Assembly: GCA_021825785.1 (NCBI GenBank)
Contig: JAKAGP010000004.1
Span: 1-17,773, forward strand
Direction: 5' to 3'
Length of the DNA: 17,773 nt
Origin: Nitrospirota bacterium
GTDB taxonomy: Bacteria > Nitrospirota > Thermodesulfovibrionia > Thermodesulfovibrionales > JdFR-88
The position numbers and the translations under genes were made by a program. The notes beneath the pieces were generated by a model that did not search any database, was not told the DNA's origin, and saw only the letters and a list, made by a program, of their open reading frames with translations. Below are positions 1 through 6,557 of this stretch, piece by piece; within the stretch, counting starts at the first letter, position 1; each line of letters starts with the position of its first letter.

Positions 1-60
1 TTTTTGTTTTGCTTTTGACCCATGCGAACAACAAAAAACAGCAAAATTATATCACAAGCA

Positions 61-89
61 TTGACATGAAGGCGCTTATCTGTTGCAAT
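61..89 (+). promoter_or_regulatory. Candidate sigma-70 promoter for msrA operon
   Basis: A perfect -35 hexamer TTGACA lies at 61-66. With a 17-base spacer it is followed by TGCAAT (84-89), which matches four of six -10 consensus bases. It faces msrA and would give a leader of about 100 nt that is very A-rich from 115 to 160. Only sequence match supports this; no alternative of similar quality is seen before msrA. Confidence 0.4.
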
Positions 90-195
90 TTGATTAGGCG
101 CACACACCGCCTGGAAGAAAAAATAATAATAAAAATACAATACAAAAACAAAACAAAAACCCGTGGGGGCCGTTGCAGGAAGGAGGCCCACCCAT

Positions 196-807
196 ATGCC
201 AGAAGCGGAAAACAGGTCCGGGAATGAAATCGGACAGAACGAGAGCAGTTCCGGTCAAAATGAGAATCGAGTCCTCCGCAAGGCGGCCTTTGCCGGCGGG
301 TGTTTCTGGTGCATGGAGCACGCTTTCGATCAGGTCCAGGGCGTGCTCTCCGTCACGCCTGGCTACACTGGGGGACACATGGAAAACCCCACTTACGAGG
401 AGGTCGCCTCCGGGCAGACCGGCCATGCAGAGGCGGTCCTTGTGGTCTACGACCCAAGGCAGGTGGATTACGAAAAGCTCCTTGACGTCTTCTGGCGCAA
501 CATAGACCCTACCACCACGGACCGGCAGTTCTGCGATGTAGGGAACCAGTACAGGACGGCGGTTTTTTATTTTGATGATCAGCAGCGCCGTCTGGCTATG
601 GAGTCAAGGGACCGGCTGCAAAAGACGGGGAATCTCAGGGGGCCGGTTGCCACCGGCATCGTTCCCGCGGGCAGGTTTTACCCCGCCGAAGATTATCACC
701 AGCAGTATTACAGAAAAAACCCGGCCCTTTATGACGCCTACCGCGCCCAGTGCGGACGCGACGAGCGCCTTAGAGAGCTTTGGGGAGATAAGGCGGGGGC
801 CAAATAA
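196..807 (+). CDS. msrA: Peptide-methionine (S)-S-oxide reductase MsrA
   Basis: MsrA reduces the S-epimer of methionine sulfoxide in proteins and as free amino acid, using thioredoxin. The product is 203 aa. The signature GCFWC spans residues 35-39, with Cys36 the catalytic cysteine of the family. The downstream blocks GYTGG, YEEV.SG.TGHAEAV, the QFCDVGNQYR segment and a YHQQYY motif near the C-terminus are all present, so the domain is complete. A further Cys in AQCGRD near the C-terminus could be a resolving cysteine. I chose ATG 196 because AAGGAGG ends nine bases before it; an in-frame GTG at 163 has no ribosome binding site. The first ~28 residues are a hydrophilic, Asn/Ser/Glu-rich extension before the fold, with no signal peptide, so a cytoplasmic location is likely. 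The aldo/keto reductase gene starts 22 bases after the stop, suggesting one transcript. Confidence 0.95.
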   Translation: MPEAENRSGNEIGQNESSSGQNENRVLRKAAFAGGCFWCMEHAFDQVQGVLSVTPGYTGGHMENPTYEEVASGQTGHAEAVLVVYDPRQVDYEKLLDVFWRNIDPTTTDRQFCDVGNQYRTAVFYFDDQQRRLAMESRDRLQKTGNLRGPVATGIVPAGRFYPAEDYHQQYYRKNPALYDAYRAQCGRDERLRELWGDKAGAK

Positions 808-829
808 GAATGGAAGGAGAAAATAAAAA

Positions 830-1834
830 ATGGAATTCGCACTTATTGGGGACACCGGCATAAAGGCCACGCGCGTTTGCATCGGCACATGGGCAATAGG
901 CGGATGGATGTGGGGAGGTTCTGACGAGAGCGAGTCGATAGCGGCCATCCAGGCCGGCCTGAAAAAAGGCTTAAACATCGTAGACACGGCCCCCGTTTAC
1001 GGTTTCGGCCTTTCGGAGGAGATCGTGGGGAAGGCCATTGCGGCCGCAGGACGTGAGAACGTATATATATCCACCAAGGCAGGCATCCAATGGAGGAACG
1101 GCAGCACCTTCCGCAACGCCTCAAGCGGCAGGATCATTCAGGAGCTATCGGATTCGCTGCGGAGGCTCAAGACCAATTACGTGGACATCTACCATGTGCA
1201 CTGGCCAGACCCGCTTGTCCCGGTGGAGGAAACCGCTGGGGCGATGAACAGCCTCCTTGAGCAGGGCAAGATAAGGGCCATCGGGGTCAGCAATTTCAAT
1301 GTGGAGCAGATGGAGAGGTTCCGGAAAGAGGCCCCGCTGCACACATGCCAGCCCCCTTACAACATATTCGAGCGCGGGATAGAAAAAGATGTCCTCCCCT
1401 ATTGCAAAAAAAACGGGATCGCCGTGCTCGCTTACGGGGCCCTGTGCCGCGGCCTGCTTTCAGGGAAGATGAGGCCGGACGCCGTTTTTGTTGGCGACGA
1501 CCTTAGGAACAAAGACCCCAAATTCCAGCAGCCGCTTTTCGGCCGGTATCTGAAGGCGGTGGATGAGCTTGCCCAGCTGGCCAGGACGCGGTATCAGAAA
1601 AGCGTGCTGGAGCTGGCCGTGCGCTGGGTGCTGGACCAGGGGGCAGACGTGGCCCTCTGGGGCGTGCGAAACCCCAGGCAACTGGAACTGGTGGAAGGCA
1701 CCATGGGTTGGAGCCTGGATGAAAACGCAAAAAAAGCGATAGACGATATCATCCAGAGGAACATACCCTCGCCCGAAGGGCCGGAATTCATGGCCCCTTC
1801 ATCAAGGACGCCTGAGGAGGCGAAGGTTTATTAA
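830..1834 (+). CDS. Aldo/keto reductase family protein
   Basis: This is a 334-aa cytosolic NAD(P)H-dependent oxidoreductase of the aldo/keto reductase superfamily, with a (beta/alpha)8 barrel expected. The catalytic tetrad is visible: Asp52 in VDTAPVYG, Tyr57 in the same motif, Lys83 in STKAG and His124 in DIYHVHWPDP. The GKIRAIGVSNF block and the C-terminal VLDQGADVALWGVRNPRQL cofactor-phosphate region are also intact. The length fits the 310-340 aa typical of this family. The start ATG 830 is supported by GGAAGGAGA nine bases upstream. The substrate cannot be named; bacterial relatives act on aldehydes, keto sugars or quinone-like compounds. It lies 22 bases behind msrA and is probably co-transcribed, which fits a role in removing reactive carbonyls. 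The last codons GTT TAT TAA form the first of three TTTATTAA repeats that continue into the next gap. Confidence 0.92.
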   Translation: MEFALIGDTGIKATRVCIGTWAIGGWMWGGSDESESIAAIQAGLKKGLNIVDTAPVYGFGLSEEIVGKAIAAAGRENVYISTKAGIQWRNGSTFRNASSGRIIQELSDSLRRLKTNYVDIYHVHWPDPLVPVEETAGAMNSLLEQGKIRAIGVSNFNVEQMERFRKEAPLHTCQPPYNIFERGIEKDVLPYCKKNGIAVLAYGALCRGLLSGKMRPDAVFVGDDLRNKDPKFQQPLFGRYLKAVDELAQLARTRYQKSVLELAVRWVLDQGADVALWGVRNPRQLELVEGTMGWSLDENAKKAIDDIIQRNIPSPEGPEFMAPSSRTPEEAKVY

Positions 1835-1863
1835 TGGAAAATTTATTAACAAAGATTTATTAA
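1827..1863 (+). repeat. Three TTTATTAA direct repeats
   Basis: TTTATTAA occurs at 1827-1834 (overlapping the aldo/keto reductase stop), 1842-1849 and 1856-1863, that is with 15- and 14-base periods. It could be a slippage-derived micro-duplication or a helically phased AT-rich protein site; the sequence alone cannot decide. Confidence 0.5.
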
Positions 1864-1884
1864 TATGAAGACATCCAAAAGATC

Positions 1885-3276
1885 TTGCTGAAAAATTCAA
1901 ACAGCCCGCCCGGATGTCAGAGGTTTGGCCGGATATTGGGCCGGATATTGTTTTGCCTTTTGGCCTTCGCGTTATTATTTTCAATAGCCGTTAACACCGC
2001 ATGGGCAGGCGGCGCTCGGGGCGTTAACGATGAGACACTCCAAACCGATGGCGGGCGCTATCAAACGCCGCTTTTCGGGCAGGGGTTCAGGGGAAACGTC
2101 TTTGGCCGTGAGGTGACGGTGGCCCCGTTCAACACGCGCTCCATCTCCTCCTGGGACCTGGGGATCGATCTGGCGGAGCCGCCCCCGCAGGACTCCGAAC
2201 TCCTGCCCGTGGGCAGCCTTTACTTCTGGCGGCATCCGGACAGCGCGCACCTGCTGCGCGCTGAGGTCTCCGGGGTTTATGACGACATATTCTGGGCCCG
2301 GCGGCTGGCGGTGGAAACTTCGAAAAAACCGCTTCCCCCTGGGGGCTTTGAGGCGGTCCTGACCTTCAACAACTTCACCCTGCCCTTGGCCAGGGCTGAG
2401 TTGGTTGACGGCCGCGCCCTCAAATCCGAAGAGCTCCTTTGGGGGTATGCGCGCGCCGGGCTTGGCGTGGGCTACCGCCGCCAGGTGCGCCCCGGCAATC
2501 AGGACAACATGTTCGCCGCCGGCCTCATGTTCGAGCCGGGCTTTCTTTTTTTTGACAGGGGCCCGGACACGGCGGGAGCATTCTCGGTGCCCGAAAACAC
2601 CCTGGAACTCCGCGCCCATTTGCAGGTGCGCCTGGATGCATTAAAACGGAACATCCTTAAGCTTGCGCACGATGGGTACGCCGCGGGCGCCGACCTTGTT
2701 TACGGGCACCGCACGGACTGGCGGGACTGGGGAACAGATGGCGCGGAGAAGGCCGCTCACGGACGGAATTATCTTTCTTTTGCCGGATATTTCCTAAAGG
2801 CAGGCGATGTGCCATGGGCAACCGGCAGCAGCCGCCAGCGGCTTATAGCCTCCTTGAACGGGGGCGTGGGCTATCACCTGGACCGGTTTTCCGCGCCGCG
2901 CGTGGGCGGCGGACCGGACCCGCTGGGAGAGGAATACGGTTCCACCTGGATACCGGTTCTGCCAGGGGCGTCTATCTGGGAGTTCTTCCCGCACCATTAC
3001 ATCATTTTCACTGGCGAGTACCGCTTTGAGCCCGTCTTTTTCACATATCTGGGCCTTGATGCCGCAGCCGGCTGGCTGGACCGCCTGAGAAACCAAAACA
3101 CCGGAGGCGGACCGGTAACAAAAAATGATGTCATGTCTTCCGTTGGGACGCGGATCACGACCGGTTTTTTCTTTAACACACGCCTGCAGATCGCCTATAA
3201 CTATAACTTTTCGGTCGTCAGGAAAGGCTCCTACGGCGGACACGAGCTTTTGATACAGCTGTCGGGCAACCTCTAG
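1885..3276 (+). CDS. Putative outer-membrane beta-barrel protein, family not recognised
   Basis: I do not recognise the family. The 463-aa product begins with a long n-region followed by a hydrophobic core (about residues 17-36) and a signal peptidase I-like site, NTAWA|GG, after residue 41, so it is exported. The mature part has no long hydrophobic helix. It is rich in alternating aromatic/aliphatic and polar residues with many Gly and Tyr, for example ARAGLGVGYRRQV, YIIFTGEYRFEPVFFTYL and LQIAYNYNFSVV, and ends in a strand-like HELLIQLSGNL. This is typical of a barrel, although the last residue is Leu rather than the usual Phe/Trp. The start is uncertain: TTG 1885 is the first usable in-frame codon and lacks a clear Shine-Dalgarno, whereas ATG 1865 is out of frame by one base. 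It follows the aldo/keto reductase by 50 bases and may belong to the same transcript. Confidence 0.75.
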   Translation: MLKNSNSPPGCQRFGRILGRILFCLLAFALLFSIAVNTAWAGGARGVNDETLQTDGGRYQTPLFGQGFRGNVFGREVTVAPFNTRSISSWDLGIDLAEPPPQDSELLPVGSLYFWRHPDSAHLLRAEVSGVYDDIFWARRLAVETSKKPLPPGGFEAVLTFNNFTLPLARAELVDGRALKSEELLWGYARAGLGVGYRRQVRPGNQDNMFAAGLMFEPGFLFFDRGPDTAGAFSVPENTLELRAHLQVRLDALKRNILKLAHDGYAAGADLVYGHRTDWRDWGTDGAEKAAHGRNYLSFAGYFLKAGDVPWATGSSRQRLIASLNGGVGYHLDRFSAPRVGGGPDPLGEEYGSTWIPVLPGASIWEFFPHHYIIFTGEYRFEPVFFTYLGLDAAAGWLDRLRNQNTGGGPVTKNDVMSSVGTRITTGFFFNTRLQIAYNYNFSVVRKGSYGGHELLIQLSGNL

Positions 3277-3305
3277 CGGGCTTTTTTTTGCAAAGAACGG
3301 GGCAT

Positions 3306-3363
3306 TTTTCCTCCGGCCCTCACCTTTTCAGACAGGGCCGAAAAGGTGAGGGCCGGAGGAAAA
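3306..3363. repeat. Perfect 24-bp inverted repeat between convergent genes
   Basis: The arms 3306-3329 and 3340-3363 are exact reverse complements, with a 10-base loop. It sits between two convergent stop codons (3276 and 3368), where a bidirectional terminator is expected. The polarity is unusual: the T-run is at the outer 5' end and the A-run at the outer 3' end, so neither transcript has a U-tract after the stem. Within it the 7-mer AGGGCCG occurs twice (3334-3340 and 3350-3356), so CGGCCCT at 3314-3320 can pair with either copy, allowing a competing shorter hairpin. Confidence 0.85.
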
Positions 3364-3367
3364 GCAA

Positions 3368-3805
3368 TCAGGACTTCAGTGCGGCCAGTCTCGTTTTTAA
3401 TGTTATCTGCACCCCGGCCAAGGCCTGGGAGACGGGGCAGTTCTTTTTGGCCGCCTCCGCCTGCTGCTGGAATTTGCTTTCATCAATGCCCGGCACCTGC
3501 GCCTCGCAGTCAAGCTCGCTCTTTGTGATCTTGAAACCGTCTCCGCTTTTTTCGACATGCACATTCGCCGTGGTCCTGATGTGCTCCGGCTTAAACCCTG
3601 CCTGCTCAAGGAGCATGGAAAGGGCCATGGAAAAACAGCCCGCGTGCGCCGCGGCGATGAGCTCTTCAGGATTTGTGCCCTGTCCCTGCTCGAAGCGGGA
3701 CGAGAACGAATAAGGGCCTTCGAACAAGCCGCTTCCAAGCTTCATCATTCCTTTGCCGTTTTTAAGGTTTCCATCCCATATGGCTTCTGATTTGCGTACC
3801 GGCAT
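3368..3805 (-). CDS. osmC: OsmC family peroxiredoxin (organic hydroperoxide reductase)
   Basis: OsmC/Ohr proteins are homodimeric cytosolic peroxidases that reduce organic hydroperoxides with a reactive cysteine pair. The 145-aa product has the normal length. It carries both family cysteines, Cys57 in HAGCFSMAL and Cys123 in KNCPVSQAL, plus the conserved Arg37 (SSRFEQG) and the acidic residues of NPEELIAAAHAGC that position the peroxidatic cysteine. The motif set and the MPVRKSEAIWDGNLK.GKG start match the OsmC branch better than Ohr. ATG 3805 is preceded by AGGAGG (complement of 3815-3820) at a normal distance. It converges with the outer-membrane protein gene and is divergent from the flavoprotein gene at 4025, so its promoter must lie in 3821-4024; no strong consensus is seen there. 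Confidence 0.9.
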   Translation of the reverse strand: MPVRKSEAIWDGNLKNGKGMMKLGSGLFEGPYSFSSRFEQGQGTNPEELIAAAHAGCFSMALSMLLEQAGFKPEHIRTTANVHVEKSGDGFKITKSELDCEAQVPGIDESKFQQQAEAAKKNCPVSQALAGVQITLKTRLAALKS

Positions 3806-4024
3806 TCTTGACTACCTCCTGACGATCCGATTTTGAATAAAAAAAGTCTATCAGGAAAAAATCTTTTTACAACTGAAATAAAAGAGGGATACGGGCCAGT
3901 TTGATAAATACCGCCAGACGAGGCTCATTCGCTTTCACTCTAACAGTAACTGCGTCAAAAATGACCGTCTGCGACACGCCGGCTGTCCCGCGGGAGAAAT
4001 AACCGCCTTTGTTTTAATATAAAT

Positions 4025-5224
4025 ATGATGAAATGCGATGTCATCGTCATAGGGGCAGGCGCCGCGGGACTGATGTGCGCGATCGAGGCCGCCAGGCGCG
4101 GCCGGTCCGTTATCGTGCTGGAGCACGGGAAGCCGGGCAGAAAGGTGCTTGCCTCCGGAGGGGGCCGCTCCAATTTCACAAATCTTGAGCTGGGGGCGGA
4201 CAATTACCTCTCGGAAAATCCCGATTTCACCAGGTCCGCGCTGGCTGGTTTCACTCCCGGCGATATCATCGGGTTCCTTGAAAGCCGGGGTGTGCCGTTT
4301 GCCCAAAAGGAAAACGGCCAACTCTTTCTGAAAGGCAGTTCCAGGGCGCTGCTGGAGCTGCTGCTTGGCAAGTGCAGAGAAAACGGCGCGGCCGTAATTA
4401 CCGGCATAAACATAAAGGGCTTCGGTAAAAAGGCAGCCCGGTTCAACGTGGACACGAATAAAAAGGTCTGTTTCGATTCGGAATCTTTGGTGGTGGCAAC
4501 CGGAGGGCTCTCGTATCCGGAGCTTGGGGCCACGGACCTGGGCTACAGGATAGCGTCCAGGTTCGGGCTGAGGATCACACCGCTACGTCCGGCCCTTGTT
4601 CCATTTACATTCGCCCCGGAGGAAGCGCATAGGTTCAGCGGCCTGTGCGGCCTGTCGCTGCAGGCAGAAATATCCTGCGGCGGGGGAAAAAATAAAAGCA
4701 AAAGAACTTTCACGGGGGACATCCTTTTCACCCACAGGGGTCTGAGCGGCCCTGCGGCCCTGCAGGCCTCTTTGTACTGGGCCCCCGGGGAAGAACTCTC
4801 GATAGACCTTCTGCCCGATGCCGATATTAAAGGGATGTTCATGAAAGACAGAGGCAGGTCCGTGGAGATGCAGAACTATCTTTCAGGCTTCCTGCCCCGG
4901 CGTATGGCCCTTAAGTGGTGCGGCAGCTTTCTTTCTTCGTCCTCAAAAAAACCGCTGCGCCTTCATTCGCAGCGGGAGCTTGAGAGCGCGGCGGAAGCCC
5001 TTCATAACTGGACCTTCCGGCCGGCCGGTACGGAGGGATACAGGACGGCGGAGGTGACGGCAGGCGGAGTGGACACCAGGGAACTTTCCTCAAGGACCAT
5101 GGAGTGCGGGAAGGTGCCGGGGCTTTTTTTTGCCGGAGAGGTGATGGACGTAACGGGGCAGCTTGGGGGTTATAACCTCCACTGGGCCTGGGCGTCGGGG
5201 TGCGCGGCGGGCAGATATGCGTAA
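4025..5224 (+). CDS. HI0933/YhiN-type NAD(P)/FAD-dependent flavoprotein
   Basis: This is a 399-aa flavoprotein of the HI0933 (YhiN/BaiN-like) family, which includes putative oxidoreductases of largely unknown substrate. The N-terminus has the dinucleotide-binding motif GAGAAG at residues 10-15 after DVIVI. The family signature GRKVLASGGGRSNFTN follows at 38-53, with Ser where many members have Cys. The C-terminal FAD-contacting block FFAGEVMDVTGQLGGYNLHWAWASGCAAG is complete. The length is typical (390-420 aa). The start is ATG 4025 or the adjacent ATG 4028; there is no Shine-Dalgarno, and the bases just upstream are AT-rich (TTTTAATATAAAT), so weak or leaderless initiation is possible. The last codons overlap the maf start by eight bases, implying coupling. 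No transmembrane segment or signal peptide is seen. Confidence 0.9.
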   Translation: MMKCDVIVIGAGAAGLMCAIEAARRGRSVIVLEHGKPGRKVLASGGGRSNFTNLELGADNYLSENPDFTRSALAGFTPGDIIGFLESRGVPFAQKENGQLFLKGSSRALLELLLGKCRENGAAVITGINIKGFGKKAARFNVDTNKKVCFDSESLVVATGGLSYPELGATDLGYRIASRFGLRITPLRPALVPFTFAPEEAHRFSGLCGLSLQAEISCGGGKNKSKRTFTGDILFTHRGLSGPAALQASLYWAPGEELSIDLLPDADIKGMFMKDRGRSVEMQNYLSGFLPRRMALKWCGSFLSSSSKKPLRLHSQRELESAAEALHNWTFRPAGTEGYRTAEVTAGGVDTRELSSRTMECGKVPGLFFAGEVMDVTGQLGGYNLHWAWASGCAAGRYA

Positions 5225-5849
5225 CAATCAAAATAAAAATATAAAAACAAAAATAATACTTGCATCCGCATCGGAAAGAAGAAGGGATATACTGGGCCTG
5301 ACGGGGCTTCAGTTTACAGTAGAGGAAAGCGGGGTTGAGGAGGTGATGAGCGAATGCGTGCCGCCCCGGAGGCTGGCCAGGCTTCTATCCAGGCAGAAAG
5401 CGGAGGCGGTCGCGGCGAGAGAAAAAGAAAAGAAAAAGAAAAAGAAAAAAGGGGGAAACGCGCTAGTGATCGCGGCGGACACCTTTATAAGCATTAACGG
5501 CCGGTATCTGGGAAAGGCGCAAGATCAGGCGGAGGCCAGCGCGATGCTCAGGGCTTTAAGCGGACGAGCGCATCTTGTTGTCACGGGCTACACGGTGATA
5601 GACTCTTCAAGCGGGAAACGGATATCCGGCTCCTCAGAGACAAAGGTCTATTTCAGACGGCTTCACAAAGAGGAGATAGAATCTTATGTAAAGACCGGCG
5701 AGCCCATTGGCAAGGCCGGGGCATACGCCATACAGGGGCTTGGAGCCGCCCTTGTCAGAAAGATCGAGGGGGATTTTTTTAACGTGGTGGGCCTGCCCTT
5801 AAGCGCCCTTATAATGACGCTTAATAAATTCGGCATACGGATTTTGTAG
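5217..5849 (+). CDS. maf: Maf family nucleotide pyrophosphatase
   Basis: Maf proteins hydrolyse non-canonical or modified nucleoside triphosphates to monophosphates; some affect septum formation. From ATG 5217 the product is 210 aa, close to the usual 190-210. Visible motifs are ILASASERRRDIL (14-26), AADTFISING (87-95, with the conserved Asp of the ADT motif), SGRAHLVVTGYTV, GEPIGKAGAYAIQG (162-174) and GDFFNVVGLPL. The KAGAY motif is preceded by Gly, where most members have Asp. Residues about 69-78 are a Glu/Lys run ending in seven lysines, encoded by AAAAAG repeats, in a loop where other Mafs vary. I chose ATG 5217 because it overlaps the flavoprotein stop (8 bases) and puts the LASAS motif near the N-terminus; a longer upstream reading in the same frame lies inside the flavoprotein gene. 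Confidence 0.9.
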   Translation: MRNNQNKNIKTKIILASASERRRDILGLTGLQFTVEESGVEEVMSECVPPRRLARLLSRQKAEAVAAREKEKKKKKKKGGNALVIAADTFISINGRYLGKAQDQAEASAMLRALSGRAHLVVTGYTVIDSSSGKRISGSSETKVYFRRLHKEEIESYVKTGEPIGKAGAYAIQGLGAALVRKIEGDFFNVVGLPLSALIMTLNKFGIRIL

Positions 5850-5857
5850 CCGGCGGC

Positions 5858-5970
5858 TCAAAAATTTGCGGCCCTTTTGTCTTTGGGCCATTGTTTTATG
5901 ATCTGCAATAATTCCCTCACATATGCGTTTTTGCATCTGGCATCGCCCTCTCTGCCTCAAAAAACTCCAT
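5858..5970 (-). pseudogene. Possible frameshifted small gene of 37 codons
   Basis: Directly downstream of the XRE gene, ATG 5970 is preceded by GGGAGGGA six bases upstream (complement of 5977-5984). The frame reads MEFFEAERAMPDAK and then soon stops (TGA 5917-5919). Adding one A to the five-A run (complement of 5928-5932) would instead continue as NAYVRELLQIIKQWPKDKR and end at TGA 5858-5860, just before the maf stop. The combined product looks like a soluble helical peptide. The strong ribosome binding site and the exact fit into the gap argue for a real gene; its small size and the need for a correction argue against. I do not recognise a family. Confidence 0.3.
5870..5889. terminator. Weak bidirectional hairpin between maf and the XRE gene
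   Basis: GGCCC (5870-5874) and GGGCC (5885-5889) can pair around a 10-base loop. On the plus strand ATTGTTTT follows; on the minus strand GCAAATTTTTG follows. The five-pair stem with an imperfect T-run is a plausible but weak terminator for convergent transcripts. Confidence 0.3.
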
Positions 5971-5991
5971 TTACTGTCCCTCCCCGCACAT

Positions 5992-6402
5992 TTAAATTTG
6001 CTCTTGGGGCTCGTCCTTTTCCCGCGGCAACATTTTCACGAAGTCCTCGATCATGCCCAGAAAACCACGTTTCAGTTTTTTGCTGCGGAGCCCCCTGTAA
6101 AGCATAAGAAGCCTTGCCTCCTCATTAAAAATGGCCTGTAAGGCATTCGGCTCGCCCCCCTTGCGAGGGTCTTCCTCATCCAGAAAAAAACTTGAAGGCA
6201 TTCCCAATGCTTCGGCTATCTGCTCGATCCTGGAAAGGGTGAGCCTGTTTATACCTCTTTCATATTTTTGCACCTGCTGGTATGAAATCCCGATCCTGTC
6301 CGCAAGCTGCATCTGGGAAAGCCCGCATGATTTCCTCGTCTGTCTGATCAGCTCCCCTAGCGCCTTGTCGCTCATGAACGTTTCAGTCTTTTCCCAATAC
6401 AT
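5992..6402 (-). CDS. XRE-family helix-turn-helix transcriptional regulator
   Basis: This 136-aa DNA-binding protein has a Cro/C1-type HTH at about residues 16-72 (LGELIRQTRKSCGLSQMQLADRIGISYQQVQKYERG). It contains the classic LSQ.QLA recognition region and the YE.G.NR turn, followed by IEQIAEALGMP and a Leu/Lys-rich C-terminal helix region of about 60 residues that could mediate oligomerisation. Its target is unknown. ATG 6402 is supported by AGGAG eight bases upstream (complement of 6411-6415); a second in-frame ATG at codon 10 has no site of its own. It is transcribed in the same direction as the GGDEF-EAL gene but is separated from it by a 17-bp-stem hairpin, so it may have its own promoter. 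Autoregulation through the palindromic leader is possible but unproven. Confidence 0.88.
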   Translation of the reverse strand: MYWEKTETFMSDKALGELIRQTRKSCGLSQMQLADRIGISYQQVQKYERGINRLTLSRIEQIAEALGMPSSFFLDEEDPRKGGEPNALQAIFNEEARLLMLYRGLRSKKLKRGFLGMIEDFVKMLPREKDEPQEQI

Positions 6403-6458
6403 ATCTCCCTCTCCTGAAATTTGGGTTAGCCTCTAATTTTCCCATTTTGAAAGTCATT

Positions 6459-6497
6459 CAGCATGCAGTGCCTTGCTCCCCAAGGCACTGCATGCTG
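6459..6497. repeat. Perfect 17-bp inverted repeat (hairpin)
   Basis: CAGCATGCAGTGCCTTG at 6459-6475 is exactly complementary to 6481-6497 around a CTCCC loop. It lies on the leader side of the XRE gene and after the GGDEF-EAL stop (6558). No T-run follows on either strand, so it is not a canonical intrinsic terminator. An mRNA 3'-end structure, a leader structure or a protein-binding palindrome are the alternatives. Confidence 0.85.
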
Positions 6498-6557
6498 CTG
6501 TATTCATACGTTTTATCTGAACGCAGGGACGGCCCAATGAGCGAACATATAATGCGT

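Noticed and set aside
9..227. 72-codon plus-strand frame at the window start
   Set aside because: Low-complexity Lys/Asn composition over AT-rich leader DNA that carries a promoter, and it overlaps the msrA start in another frame.
94..426. Minus-strand open frame opposite msrA
   Set aside because: It overlaps msrA, which has full family motifs, and its own sequence lacks recognisable domains or a ribosome binding site.
1981..2619. 212-codon minus-strand open frame inside the outer-membrane protein gene
   Set aside because: It is a shadow of the GC-rich coding strand: Arg/Pro/Gly/Ala-heavy without domains. The plus-strand frame has a signal peptide and barrel pattern.
3278..3292. Eight-T run after the outer-membrane protein stop as an intrinsic terminator
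   Set aside because: The GC-rich bases before it (CGGGC) are a direct repeat of an upstream CGGGC, not an inverted one, so no stem precedes the T-run.
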